Shown: piece after piece, positions 18,055-26,797 of the stretch
How positions within the stretch are numbered: the stretch's first letter is position 1
Layout of the letters: the number at the start of each line of letters is the position of its first letter
From: Chloroflexota bacterium
GTDB lineage: Bacteria > Chloroflexota > Limnocylindria > Limnocylindrales > CSP1-4
NCBI GenBank assembly: GCA_003141455.1
Contig: PLMA01000050.1
Location: forward strand, 57,872-97,067
DNA length: 39,196 bases
Direction of reading: 5' to 3'
Translations under genes and position numbers: made by a program
Notes under the pieces: model-generated
What the model was told of the DNA's origin: nothing
The model's input: only the letters and a program-made list of their open reading frames with translations
Database searches by the model: none

Positions 18055-18840
18055 GTGCGTGGGCCTTCGTCCATTCTGTCCCCTCGTTCGGCGCCGATCG
18101 CCGTTGTGCCCGCGGCGCCCTATTCCGAGCCCGCTCTGATCGAGCTCTCGAACGTGAGCCGCGTCTACCACCTCGACGGGCTCGACGTAGTCGCTCTCTC
18201 CGAGGTCAGCCTGACCGTGCGGGAAGGCGAGTTTGTCGTCGTGCTGGGCCCCTCGGGCAGCGGCAAAACCACGCTCCTGAACCTTGTCGGGGGCCTGGAC
18301 GTGGCGACGGGCGGCGAGATCCGCGTCGCCGGACGGACGGTAACCGGCGCCTCGCGCGGTGCGCTGGCCGAGTTCAGGCGCCATACCGCGAGCTTCATCT
18401 TCCAGACCTTCAATCTCTTCCCGGGGCTGACCGCGCTGGAGAACGTCGAGTTCGGGGCGGATGCCGCCGGCCGCAAGGACGCCAACGCGGTCGCTCGCCA
18501 GCGCCTTGCGGAAGTCGGCCTGACCGATCGCGTGGACCACTTCCCACATCAGCTCTCGGGTGGGGAGCAGCAGCGCGTGGCGATCGCCCGCGCCCTGGCC
18601 ACCGGAAACCCGGTGCTGCTGGCCGACGAGCCCACGGGCGAACTGGACTTCAAGACGGGCGTGGCGATTCTGGAGTTGCTGCGCGCCCAGGCCGCGGGCG
18701 AGCGGGCTGTCCTGGTGGTGACCCACAACCGCGAGATCGCCCGGGCCGCCGATCGCGTGATCGAGCTGAGCAGCGGCCACGTCGTTGGCGACGGGGCGCC
18801 CGAGGGCGGGCGGGCCGAAGTCGCCCAGCTCCGCTGGTAG
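18055..18840 (+). CDS. ABC transporter ATPase, MacB/LolD type
   Basis: The 261-residue ATPase has Walker A GPSGSGKTT at residues 65-73, a Q-loop in FQTFNLFPGLTALENV, the signature LSGGEQQR at about 167, Walker B VLLADEPTGELD at about 187, and the H-loop in VTHNREI. FPGLTALENV and EPTGELD mark the MacB/LolD/FtsE branch, whose partners are FtsX-type permeases that drive mechanotransmission rather than classic import. The GTG at 18055 follows AAGGAGGG by six bases. About 28 N-terminal residues precede the usual start of the domain and are not conserved. The permease gene follows 13 bases later, forming a two-gene unit behind the DosR-like boxes. Confidence 0.93.
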   Translation: MRGPSSILSPRSAPIAVVPAAPYSEPALIELSNVSRVYHLDGLDVVALSEVSLTVREGEFVVVLGPSGSGKTTLLNLVGGLDVATGGEIRVAGRTVTGASRGALAEFRRHTASFIFQTFNLFPGLTALENVEFGADAAGRKDANAVARQRLAEVGLTDRVDHFPHQLSGGEQQRVAIARALATGNPVLLADEPTGELDFKTGVAILELLRAQAAGERAVLVVTHNREIARAADRVIELSSGHVVGDGAPEGGRAEVAQLRW

Positions 18841-18853
18841 GGCGGAACCTGGA

Positions 18854-21295
18854 ATGAAGAAGCTCGTCTTCTGGCTGCGTTGGTCCGGCCGCGATCTGCG
18901 CGACCGCTGGCTCCTGGTCCTGGCGATCGCAGCCACGATCGCGATGGGCACGGGCCTGTACGCAGCGCTGAACAGCGTCACGGCCTGGCGCGAGAACGCC
19001 AGTCAGCAGAGCCTCGCCCTTCTCCGGGCCCACGACGTGCGTCTCTCCCTGGCCGACGGCAGCTTCGCGAGTCCCGAACAGCTGCGAGCGCTCGTCGATG
19101 GCATCCCGCATGCCAGCGACGTCCTTGGGGCCGAGGTGCGATTCGTCGTCTCGACCAGAGTGGACGCTTCCGCGGAGGGCCAGACGATCGTCGTTCCCGG
19201 CCAGCTCGTGGGGATGCCCACCGGCGATTCGTCGGTCGACGCCCTGCAGATCAGAAGCGGTCGCGGCCTTGCCTCGACCGATGACGGCCAGCCGGTGGCC
19301 GAGCTCGAGTATCACTTCGCCACGCACTACGACCTGCCCATCCCCGGCGAGGTGAAGGTCGCCGACGCCCAGACGCTCGGCGTCGTCGGGTCGGCGCTCT
19401 CGCCCGACTACCTGGTCGTCATCTCTCCCATGGGCGACTTCATGGCCGAGGCAAACTACGCCGTCGTCTTCGTGCCGTTGGAGACGGCAGCGAAGCTGTC
19501 CGGTCATCCCGGCATGGCCAACCAACTGGTTGTGCGTCTATCGGATCCGTCCCTGGCGCCGGTCGTGCGCGATGAGCTCCAGGCTGCCGCAGTGGCGGCG
19601 ATGCCGGATCTCGGCGCCAAAGCGATCGCCAGCGACGACGAGACAGCCCGCCGCTGGGTGGACCGAGACGCGCAGAACGACGGCAACTTCATGGCCCTCT
19701 TCGCCGGACTGATGCTGGTCGGAGCCACGTTCGCCGCCTTCAACCTGACCACCCGCATCGTCGAGTCACAGCGCCGACAGGTGGGCATTGGGCTGGCTCT
19801 GGGACTGCCGGCGCGGACGCTGGCCCTGCGGCCGCTGGCGGTGGCCGCGGAGATCGCCCTTATGGGAGTGGCTTTCGGGATCGCCGTGGGGCTGGCTCTG
19901 GATCTGGCCCTGAAGGCGGTCTTCCAGGGGATGCTGCCGATGCCCGTCTTCGAGACCCCGTTCCAGCCCGAGGTATTCGCCCGCGCCGCAGCGATCGGCT
20001 TCGCGCTCCCGTTCGCGGCCTCGATCTACCCCGTCTGGCGGGCGGTCCGGTCTCGGCCGGTGGATGCCATTCGAACCGGCTACCTGTCCGCGCGACGGCC
20101 CGGCCTGGCTCGGCTGGGGCGGCGGCTACCCCTGCCGGCGTGGCTGCGCTACCCGCTGAGCAACGTGCTGCGGACTCCGCGTCGGACCGTGCTGACGGCC
20201 TTTGGGATCACCGCGGCGGTGACGGTGCTGATCGGCACGATCGGCATGCTCGACACTTTCAGTGTCGGGATGGATCGAGGCCAAGCCGAGATGATCGGAG
20301 GCAGCCCGGATCGGATCGCGGTCGATCTGGCCGCGCCTCTCCCCGCCGACGCGGTGCGCACGGAGCTTGGCGCCGTGCCGGGCGCCGGCCACGTGGATCT
20401 CGTCCTTCGGCTGCCCGCGACGGCCAGCGTCAAGGACGGCAAACACGACCCGATCGACATTCAGCTCGACGTCCTGGACATGAAGGAGAACGCCTGGCAC
20501 GCCAGCGTGGCCGAGGGGCGGCTGCCCTCCGGACCAGGCGAGGTGATGCTGTCGCAGCGAGCTGCCGAGGATCTGGGGCTCCGGCCCGGCGATCGCTTCA
20601 CGCTGCGCCACCCCGTCCGAGTCTCCGACACGGCGGTGGCAATGGCTGAGGCCGAGGTGACGCTCTCGGGCACGAATCCGAGTCCGATGCGGCCCACCGC
20701 CTACATGGGCAGCGACGGCGCGTCGCTCTTCGGCATGGCCGGGCTGGCCAATCGCGCGACGGTGGTGCCGGCCTCGGGAACGGACGCGAGTGGGCTGAGG
20801 AGGGCTCTCTTCGACTTGCCGGGCGTGGTTTCGGCCCAGCCGATCGACGCCCTGGTCAGCAGCATGCGTGATCTCGTCGCGCAGTTCACCGACATCCTGA
20901 GCGTGGTCGCCCTGGTCGCCCTGATCCTCGCCCTGTTGGTCGCATACAACTCGGCCACAATCAGCCAGGACGAACGGACTCGGGAGGTGGCCACGATGCT
21001 CGCCTTCGGGCTGCCGATCCGGCGCGTCCTGGGCTCGGCCATGGTCGAGAGCGGGCTCATCGGCCTGCTCGGCACAATCGTCGGGATCGCCGGAGGTTTC
21101 GCGGCTCTCGTCTGGCTCGTCTACGGCCTGATGCCGACCTCGATGCCCGACTTCGCCATGAGTCCGGCGATCTCGCCTCAGACCGTTGTCCTGGCAGTCA
21201 TCGTGGGCATCGGCGTGGTGGCGCTTGCCCCCGCGCTGACCTGGCGGCGACTGACCCGGATGAACCTGCCGGCGAAGCTGCGGGTCGTCGAGTGA
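18854..21295 (+). CDS. FtsX/MacB-type ABC permease with two permease domains
   Basis: This 813-residue membrane protein is the partner of the ATPase just upstream. It has an N-terminal helix at about residues 18-38, a large extracytoplasmic domain to about 275, and a first FtsX domain with helices between about 280 and 405. A second extracytoplasmic domain with its own leading helix (about 440-465) follows, then a second FtsX domain at about 680-805. The double layout matches large lipoprotein- or macrolide-type permeases of Gram-positive-like bacteria. The ATG at 18854 was chosen because the helix follows directly and the upstream part overlaps the ATPase gene. The substrate is unknown; peptide, lipid or lipoprotein extrusion is possible. 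No membrane fusion protein is adjacent. Confidence 0.85.
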   Translation: MKKLVFWLRWSGRDLRDRWLLVLAIAATIAMGTGLYAALNSVTAWRENASQQSLALLRAHDVRLSLADGSFASPEQLRALVDGIPHASDVLGAEVRFVVSTRVDASAEGQTIVVPGQLVGMPTGDSSVDALQIRSGRGLASTDDGQPVAELEYHFATHYDLPIPGEVKVADAQTLGVVGSALSPDYLVVISPMGDFMAEANYAVVFVPLETAAKLSGHPGMANQLVVRLSDPSLAPVVRDELQAAAVAAMPDLGAKAIASDDETARRWVDRDAQNDGNFMALFAGLMLVGATFAAFNLTTRIVESQRRQVGIGLALGLPARTLALRPLAVAAEIALMGVAFGIAVGLALDLALKAVFQGMLPMPVFETPFQPEVFARAAAIGFALPFAASIYPVWRAVRSRPVDAIRTGYLSARRPGLARLGRRLPLPAWLRYPLSNVLRTPRRTVLTAFGITAAVTVLIGTIGMLDTFSVGMDRGQAEMIGGSPDRIAVDLAAPLPADAVRTELGAVPGAGHVDLVLRLPATASVKDGKHDPIDIQLDVLDMKENAWHASVAEGRLPSGPGEVMLSQRAAEDLGLRPGDRFTLRHPVRVSDTAVAMAEAEVTLSGTNPSPMRPTAYMGSDGASLFGMAGLANRATVVPASGTDASGLRRALFDLPGVVSAQPIDALVSSMRDLVAQFTDILSVVALVALILALLVAYNSATISQDERTREVATMLAFGLPIRRVLGSAMVESGLIGLLGTIVGIAGGFAALVWLVYGLMPTSMPDFAMSPAISPQTVVLAVIVGIGVVALAPALTWRRLTRMNLPAKLRVVE

Positions 21296-21337
21296 GGTAG
21301 CACGCGAGCCGTGACGGTGGGTTCGCCGCGAACCCGC

Positions 21338-21343
21338 TAGCAT
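21338..21343 (+). promoter_or_regulatory. Putative -10 element for a leaderless magnesium ATPase mRNA
   Basis: TAGCAT lies seven bases before the ATG at 21351, which would place the transcription start at or next to the start codon. No ribosome binding site precedes that ATG, consistent with leaderless translation. Immediately upstream is an inverted repeat, GGGTTCG (21319-21325) with CGAACCC (21329-21335), which could be an operator or the terminator of the permease gene. Confidence 0.4.
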
Positions 21344-21350
21344 CGGCGCC

Positions 21351-24059
21351 ATGGCTTCCCGAGCGACTCCGAAACGAACGCCCACCGTGGCGGCTTCGGG
21401 TGCGGCGGTTTCGGGTGCGGCGGCTTCGGGCGCCTCCGCCGCGGGCCCGGCGGCCGCCGGCGCACCGGCCGCTCCGGCGGCCACGGGTCTGACCTCGGCC
21501 GAGGCCGCGCGCCAACTGCGCACCGACGGCCCGAATGCGGTCGGTCGAGAGGGCCACCGCGGACCTCTGGCGATCCTCGTCTCGCAGTTCGCCAGCCCGC
21601 TGGTGCTGATCCTCCTTGCGGCCTGCATCGTGAGCTTCGCCGTCGGCGACAAGGTCGAGGCCGGGATCATTCTCACCATCGTTCTGCTCAGCGCGGCCCT
21701 CGGCTTCGTCCAGGAGGCCCGGTCCGCGGCGGCGGTTGAGGCGCTCCAGGCTCGGCTCGCGCTGAAGGCCACGGTCGTTCGCGACGGCAAGGAAGCGGAC
21801 CTGCCGATCGTCCAGCTCGTCTGCGGCGACCTCATCGTCCTTGGGGCCGGCGACATCGTCCCGGCCGACGCCCGCATCCTCGAGTCGAACCACCTCTACA
21901 TAGATGAGTCATCGCTCACCGGCGAGTCCGCGGCCTCGGCCAAGGTGTCGAAGGAGGGCGACCTGGATCCCGCCAAGGAGGGCGATCGCGACGGCCTGGC
22001 GTTCTTCGGGACGAGCGTCGTCAGCGGCAGCGGCAAGGCCGTCGTGACCGCGACCGGCGCACGAACGAGCTACGGCGCCATCGCCCAGCGGTTGCTGGAG
22101 CGTGCCCCGAGGACCGACTTCCAGGAGGGCGTGCGCGCCTTCGGGTTCCTGATCACCCGTGTGACGCTCGTGCTGGTCGTGGGGGTCTTCGCCATCAACG
22201 TCGCGCTCCACCGCCCGATCCTGGATGCACTCCTGTTTTCGGTGGCCCTTGCCGTAGGCCTAACGCCCGAGCTGCTGCCGGCGATCGTGACCCTCAACCT
22301 GACCCGCGGCGCCCGCGCCTTGTCGGCGCACGGCGTGCTGGTCAAGCGGCTGCCGGCGATCCAGAACCTCGGCAGCGTGACGGTTCTCTGCACTGACAAG
22401 ACGGGCACGCTCACGCAGGGCAAGCTCGAGCTGGTGAAGGCGGTCGGCATCGACAAGGACGACGCCGGCGAGGCCACCCAGTCCCTGACGCTCGCGTACC
22501 TCAACAGCCACTTCCAGGCCAGCTTCGAGAACCCGCTCGACACGGCGATTCTGGCGAAAGCACCCAAGCCGAAGGACCTGGCGACCTACACGAAGCTCGC
22601 CGAGCTGCCCTACGACTTCAACCGCCGGCTCCTGAGCGTCGTCGTGTCGCAGAAGGGCCAACCGCCGCTGCTCGTCACCAAGGGCGCCCCCGAGTCGGTA
22701 ATGGCTCGCTGCAGCAAGGTTCGCGAGGATCACAGCGAGCGGCCGATCCGGGCCGCGGAGCACGCCAGGCTCAAGAAGCTCGTGGACGGCTCGTCCGCGG
22801 ATGGCTTCCGACTGGTTGCGGTCGCATGTCGCACGCTCGCCCCGGCGGACGTCAAGTCGGCGCAGCCGTCGGGGCCGGCCGCAAGTCTGGCCGACGCCGA
22901 TCGCCTCGAAAAGGATCTGACCTTCGAGGGCGTGATTCTCTTCAGCGACCCGCCGAAGCCCGGCGTCGACAAGACGATCGCCGAGCTTGCCCGGCAGGGG
23001 ATCGCCCTCAAGATCATCACCGGTGACAACGACCTGGTGGCGCGGCACGTCGCCGAACAGGTCGGCCTGCAGGTCGACGGCGTCCTGACCGGCGACCAGA
23101 TGCGCAAGATGACCCACCCAGCCCTGGTGGCGCGGGTCGGGCGAACGACCATCTTCGCTCGCGTGGATCCGGACCAGAAGCTGCAGATCGTTCGCGCCGT
23201 GCATGAGTCCGGGCACGTCGTCGGCTACATGGGCGACGGCATCAACGACGCGCCGGCGCTGCACGTCGCCGACGTCGGCATCAGCGTCGACAACGCCACG
23301 GACGTTGCCCGCTCCGCGGCCGACATCATCCTGCTGGAGCCAAGCCTGGAGGCGATCAGCCGGGGAGTCGTAGAGGGCCGGCGGACCTTCGCCAATACCC
23401 TCAAGTACATCCGCATGGGTACCAGCTCGAACTTCGGCAACATGCTGAGCATGGCCGGGGCCGCGCTGCTGCTGCCTTTCCTGCCGATGACGCCGGGCCA
23501 GATCCTGCTCAACAACCTGATCTACGACGCCTCGCAGACGGCCATCCCGACCGACCACGTGGATCCGGACGTGGAAGCCGTGCCGGCTCGCTGGGACGTC
23601 CATTCGATCGAGCGGTTCATGATCCTGTTCGGTCCGATCTCCTCGATCTTCGACTACGCCACGTTCGGCCTGCTGATCCTTCTGCTAGGGTCGAGTCAGG
23701 ACTCGGCCAAGGCGTTCCACGCCGGCTGGTTCGTGGAATCGCTCTTCACGCAGATCCTGGTGGTCCTGGTGATCCGAACTCGAATGAGCCCGTTCTGGCG
23801 GAGCCGGCCCAGCCGCGAGCTGGCAGTGGCGATCTTCGCGGCGCTCGTGGTGGCGGTGGTCGTGCCGATCAGCCCGCTCGGGTCGGTACTGGGCTTCGGA
23901 GCCCTTCCGATCGCCTTCTGGCCCCTGCTCGTAGGGATCGTGGCCGCGTACCTGACCATGGTCGAGATCGCGAAGCGGATCTACGACACTCACGAAGCGG
24001 GGCGTGCCGCTTCGGCTGCTGCCCATCAGCCGGCTGCGACCCCTCGACCGGCTCGCTAG
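21351..24059 (+). CDS. mgtA: P3B-type magnesium-transporting ATPase
   Basis: The 902-residue P-type ATPase imports Mg2+ across the inner membrane. It carries TGES at about residue 190, the phosphorylation motif DKTGTLT at 349, and the hinge GDGINDAPAL at about 628. The transmembrane motif VGLTPELLP at 302-310 is diagnostic for the MgtA/MgtB branch, where calcium and heavy-metal pumps have other residues. About ten membrane segments are visible. The first 45 residues are an Ala/Gly-rich, non-conserved extension, perhaps disordered. No ribosome binding site precedes the ATG. It lies 55 bases after the ABC permease and may have its own promoter. The tail after about 880 is again Ala-rich. The annotation as Mg2+ pump is firm at family level. 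Confidence 0.93.
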   Translation: MASRATPKRTPTVAASGAAVSGAAASGASAAGPAAAGAPAAPAATGLTSAEAARQLRTDGPNAVGREGHRGPLAILVSQFASPLVLILLAACIVSFAVGDKVEAGIILTIVLLSAALGFVQEARSAAAVEALQARLALKATVVRDGKEADLPIVQLVCGDLIVLGAGDIVPADARILESNHLYIDESSLTGESAASAKVSKEGDLDPAKEGDRDGLAFFGTSVVSGSGKAVVTATGARTSYGAIAQRLLERAPRTDFQEGVRAFGFLITRVTLVLVVGVFAINVALHRPILDALLFSVALAVGLTPELLPAIVTLNLTRGARALSAHGVLVKRLPAIQNLGSVTVLCTDKTGTLTQGKLELVKAVGIDKDDAGEATQSLTLAYLNSHFQASFENPLDTAILAKAPKPKDLATYTKLAELPYDFNRRLLSVVVSQKGQPPLLVTKGAPESVMARCSKVREDHSERPIRAAEHARLKKLVDGSSADGFRLVAVACRTLAPADVKSAQPSGPAASLADADRLEKDLTFEGVILFSDPPKPGVDKTIAELARQGIALKIITGDNDLVARHVAEQVGLQVDGVLTGDQMRKMTHPALVARVGRTTIFARVDPDQKLQIVRAVHESGHVVGYMGDGINDAPALHVADVGISVDNATDVARSAADIILLEPSLEAISRGVVEGRRTFANTLKYIRMGTSSNFGNMLSMAGAALLLPFLPMTPGQILLNNLIYDASQTAIPTDHVDPDVEAVPARWDVHSIERFMILFGPISSIFDYATFGLLILLLGSSQDSAKAFHAGWFVESLFTQILVVLVIRTRMSPFWRSRPSRELAVAIFAALVVAVVVPISPLGSVLGFGALPIAFWPLLVGIVAAYLTMVEIAKRIYDTHEAGRAASAAAHQPAATPRPAR

Positions 24060-24189
24060 GATCGCGACAACAGCTCGGATCCCGGAGGCAGGACGTGGGA
24101 TTGACAATCGAGCCGTCGGGCTCGCCCTGTTCGGGGTCTTCGCCTTCGGTCGACGTGACGTCCGGGCGGCCTGACAGGGCGGCTGGGAG

Positions 24190-24495
24190 CTACGGCACGA
24201 AGCTATAGCCGCAGCTGCAGCGCATACGGCTCACGGGCACCGAGCGCCCGCAGGCCGGACAGATTCGCCCCTTCCGTTTGGCGGAGTGCCGGATGACCCA
24301 GAGCGGCACAGCGACCACGAACCAGATGAACAGGACCACGTAGACCGAGAAGAGCACGGAGCCGCTGCAATCGCCAGGATACGTGCGGGTAGTCTCGGCA
24401 CAGAGCTTGGCCGCGGCCCAAGCCGAGCTGAAAACCCCCCAGATCATCAGCGCCGTCCAGATGATGAGGGCCCATGACGACTTGCGCCAGTGCAT
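24190..24495 (-). CDS. Small membrane protein with C-terminal zinc ribbon
   Basis: The predicted 101-residue protein starts MHWRKSSW and has two hydrophobic segments, at about residues 7-29 and 46-68. A basic stretch, HSAKRKGR, follows, then CPACGRSVPVSRMRCSCGYSFVP, a four-cysteine zinc-ribbon-like knuckle (CPxCG and CSCG) ending the protein. Topology would place the ribbon in the cytoplasm. The start at 24495 follows a GAAGGG site by seven bases. The longer open frame upstream lacks family-like sequence. It converges on mgtA. I do not recognise a named family; metal sensing or scaffold roles are possible but unsupported. Confidence 0.7.
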   Translation of the reverse strand: MHWRKSSWALIIWTALMIWGVFSSAWAAAKLCAETTRTYPGDCSGSVLFSVYVVLFIWFVVAVPLWVIRHSAKRKGRICPACGRSVPVSRMRCSCGYSFVP

Positions 24496-24608
24496 GTTCC
24501 GACCCTTCCGCGCGGAGTTAGGGGCCCCGCAACAGCGATGACGCCGAGGCGTACCCGCGTCTGCGAGTCTGATTGTGACAGGGCGATAGGCCAGTGCGAC
24601 CGGGCCGC

Positions 24609-24961
24609 TCAGCCGATCAGAAAGCCGGCCGCGAGGGCGGTCACGACCAGCAACACTCCGAACATGACAACGGGCGGCGCCTGCCGGCGCTGCATGTAGT
24701 AACCAGAGCTGTTGACGATCGAGTAGAGCGTCATGCCCAGCCCGACCAGCAGGATTGCCCGCCCCTGGGTGACTCCGGCAAGGGACGTCACGCCGCCGCC
24801 GATCACGGTCAGGCCCATGGCCCACTCCGCGGTGATGTGAGCCCGAATCTCCCAGGGCTTCGTCGCCAGCTCCGGCACATTGTGGGTGGCGAGCGACACC
24901 GCCCACATCCCAAAAAGAAGGAGCCGACGGCGATGGCGAAGACGTCTATGGCTGTGTTCAC
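24609..24961 (-). pseudogene. Four-helix membrane protein gene with a single frameshift
   Basis: The reading starts with GTG at 24961 after an AAAGGAG site and runs VNTAIDVFAIAVGSFF. At an A-run on the plus strand (24912-24916; T-run on the coding strand) it must shift by one base to continue FGMWAVSLATHN and onward to the stop at 24609. Joined, it gives about 117 residues with four hydrophobic segments (near 5-22, 50-65, 68-85 and 97-115). Neither frame alone makes the whole protein. A lost T in the homopolymer explains it; this may be a sequencing error or a real inactivation. I do not recognise the family. It lies downstream of, and in the same direction as, nothing else nearby. Confidence 0.55.
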
Positions 24962-25391
24962 GAGACTCCTTTCGGTGTAGGTGGGCTTGGCGGGTGAGGT
25001 CGGACAAGAGCTCACGATGATCCTCTGGCCCGACAGGCGGTACAAAGACGCGAGATGGACCGCCCACAACCGCCTTTGGGACCCCCGAAGTCCCAGGTCG
25101 TGTCATGGGGTGGAACGCAGGCCGTCCACCCATCCACCTCGGGCGACTGTGGGCAGACTTGCCCCAACGAAGGGAGGCACGGGAGCTACGGCTTCCCACC
25201 CGCGCGGCGTCCCCACACGGTCGCCACGACCGTCGCGCAGGGCCAATGGCGAGTCCGACCCTTCGAGCGGCGGGTACGCACGTGCCCGGGGAGGTTTCTT
25301 TGGCCTTGAGCCCCAATCTCGGACTCGACGCTGCGCACCGTTCGGCTCATGAAACCGAACCCTTGTGCGTAGACCTAATGGAGGTAGTCTC
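24962..25391. other. Intergenic region before the beta-helix gene
   Basis: These 430 bases hold open frames on both strands but none with a family-like product or ribosome binding site. Near the right end an inverted repeat, GTTCGG (25339-25344) with CCGAAC (about 25354-25359), could be an operator. A TTGAGC at about 25306-25311 could be a -35, without a convincing -10. The ribosome binding site of the beta-helix gene, GGAGG, is at 25380-25384. Confidence 0.35.
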
Positions 25392-26573
25392 GTGACCCTG
25401 GTTTCACCACACCGGCTCACTCGAGCGGCCGCCGTCGGACTCGCCGCCGCCATGGCCGCGGCCATGTTCGCCGCCCCAATTGCCGCGGCGTCACCGGCCG
25501 GACTCTACGTTTCCCACGAGCACGGCATGGACTCCAACCCGTGCACAAACAGCCAGCCGTGCCTGACCATCAGCCACGCCGTCGCCGTCGCGACGCCCGG
25601 GGCGACGATCCACGTCGACGGGGGCACCTACGCCGAGCAGGTCTCCATCACCAAGAAAGTGATCCTCACGGGCCAGGGCTCGGTCATCGACGCAACGGGC
25701 CAGACCGGCGGGATTCAACCGCTCGCAGGCAAGGGCATCGTGGGCTACGGGCTGCTCGTTTTCGGGCCCGGCGCCAGCGGATCGGTCGTCAAAGGCTTTG
25801 CGGTTGAGCATGCAGCCGCCGAGGGCATCCTCGTTGCCGCGACCTCGAAGGTCGTCATCCAGGACAACACCGTCCGCCTCAACGACGCGGGCTCCAGCAC
25901 GAACCCGCCGCTCGAATGCCAGGCTCAAGGCAACGTCCCGGGCGACTGCGGTGAGGGTGTGCACCTGCTGAGCGTGACCTGGTCACGCCTCGTGCACAAC
26001 CTCGTGGAGAACAACGTCGGCGGCATTCTCATCACCGATGAGATCGGGCCAAGCGCCCATAACGTGATCTCCGGGAACACCTCGCTGAACAACCTTCTGG
26101 ACTGCGGGATCACGCTGCCCTCGCACAACGCGCAGGCCATGACCGACCCAACCATGGGCGGCGTCTACGACAATCTGGTTATCAACAACGTCTCCGAGGG
26201 TAACGGCGGCGCGGGCGTCGGCATGTTCGCCCCGTTCCCAGGGACGGCCTCCTACAACAACCGTGTGATCCACAACACGCTGCGCAACAACGGCCAAGCC
26301 GGGGTGGGCATCCACGCCCACGCACCGGGTCAGAACGTCTCGGGCAATGCCATTGTCAACAACTGGATCTCCGGCAACGGCGTCGACCCCGACTCTGGCA
26401 GCGGCCATCCGACGGGGATCGCGCTGTTCAGCGCCGTCGTGCCGGTGACCGTCGCCGTGAGTGGCAACCACATCTCCAACGAGTACTGGGGCATCTTCAA
26501 GGTCGGGCCGTTCACGATCAACGGCCTGTCCAGCAACCACTACGCGAGTTCCGTGACCGCCCCCACCAACTGA
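25392..26573 (+). CDS. Secreted right-handed parallel beta-helix protein
   Basis: The 393-residue protein has a Sec-type signal peptide (basic start, hydrophobic residues 12-32, AAAS-P junction). Then comes YVSHEHGMDSNPCTNSQPC, the usual opening of DUF1565/pectate-lyase-like beta-helix proteins. Repeated short turns follow, rich in N-N-x-x-x-G-N, such as VENNVGGILI, NNVSEGNGGAGVGM and NTLRNNGQAGVGI, at about 22-25 residue spacing from about residue 60 to 370. This resembles NosD/PbH1 repeats. Four cysteines may form disulfides outside the cell. The GTG at 25392 follows GGAGG by seven bases. Activity on polysaccharide, or a structural role, cannot be told apart; no catalytic triad is obvious. 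Confidence 0.85.
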   Translation: MTLVSPHRLTRAAAVGLAAAMAAAMFAAPIAAASPAGLYVSHEHGMDSNPCTNSQPCLTISHAVAVATPGATIHVDGGTYAEQVSITKKVILTGQGSVIDATGQTGGIQPLAGKGIVGYGLLVFGPGASGSVVKGFAVEHAAAEGILVAATSKVVIQDNTVRLNDAGSSTNPPLECQAQGNVPGDCGEGVHLLSVTWSRLVHNLVENNVGGILITDEIGPSAHNVISGNTSLNNLLDCGITLPSHNAQAMTDPTMGGVYDNLVINNVSEGNGGAGVGMFAPFPGTASYNNRVIHNTLRNNGQAGVGIHAHAPGQNVSGNAIVNNWISGNGVDPDSGSGHPTGIALFSAVVPVTVAVSGNHISNEYWGIFKVGPFTINGLSSNHYASSVTAPTN

Positions 26574-26590
26574 CTTCCCACAACGAGCTT

Positions 26591-26634
26591 GAGAAGGAGC
26601 CGGAGGCCCACCCGGGCCGCCCGGCTCCTTTCTC
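26591..26634 (+). terminator. Intrinsic terminator after the beta-helix gene
   Basis: GAGAAGGAGCCGG at 26591-26603 pairs with CCGGCTCCTTTCTC at 26621-26634 with one bulged T. An inner stem, GGCCC (26605-26609) with GGGCC (26614-26618), closes the loop. It lies 18 bases after the stop codon and includes a T-rich 3' side. Confidence 0.75.
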
Positions 26635-26704
26635 GTCTGGGTCGTAGCTGGCCCGCGAGGCGCGGCGCAAGGGAAGGCCGCCGAATCAGTGGCCCAGAAA
26701 CACC

Positions 26705-26730
26705 GAAGGACACCCAGCTGGGTGTCCTTC
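26705..26730. promoter_or_regulatory. 26-bp perfect palindrome beside the left repeat
   Basis: The bases from 26705 to 26730 form a perfect palindrome, with left arm GAAGGACACCCAG and right arm CTGGGTGTCCTTC. It sits 17 bp outside the left tRNA-Gly repeat. Read on the minus strand it lies just after the tRNA 3' end, so it may be the original tRNA terminator hairpin, left behind when the island entered. A recombinase or regulator site is the alternative. Confidence 0.45.
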
Positions 26731-26746
26731 TGAGAGTGACTTCGAG

Positions 26747-26797
26747 TTTGGAGCGGGAGACCGGATTCGAACCGGCGACATTCTGCTTGGGAAGCAG
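26747..26797 (-). repeat. Left attachment-site copy (tRNA-Gly 3' fragment)
   Basis: This 51-bp stretch is identical to 39139-39189. On the minus strand it reads from the anticodon stem and CCC loop through variable loop and T-arm to the CCA end. The bases that follow the anticodon 5' stem do not continue as a tRNA: no D-arm and no GCGGGAG acceptor half are found, and the outermost anticodon pair is mismatched. It is therefore a tRNA fragment, not a gene. Confidence 0.85.

Noticed and set aside
24061-24208. A small gene after mgtA (GTG at 24095 with GGAGG, or another frame reading NRAVGLALFGVFAFG)
   Set aside because: The GTG frame gives a low-complexity 37-residue peptide; the other has no start codon. 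Neither is convincing without homologues.
25055-25090. GGGAC and GTCCC inverted pair resembling a DosR box
   Set aside because: The half-sites are seven bases apart rather than four, so it does not fit the DosR pattern.
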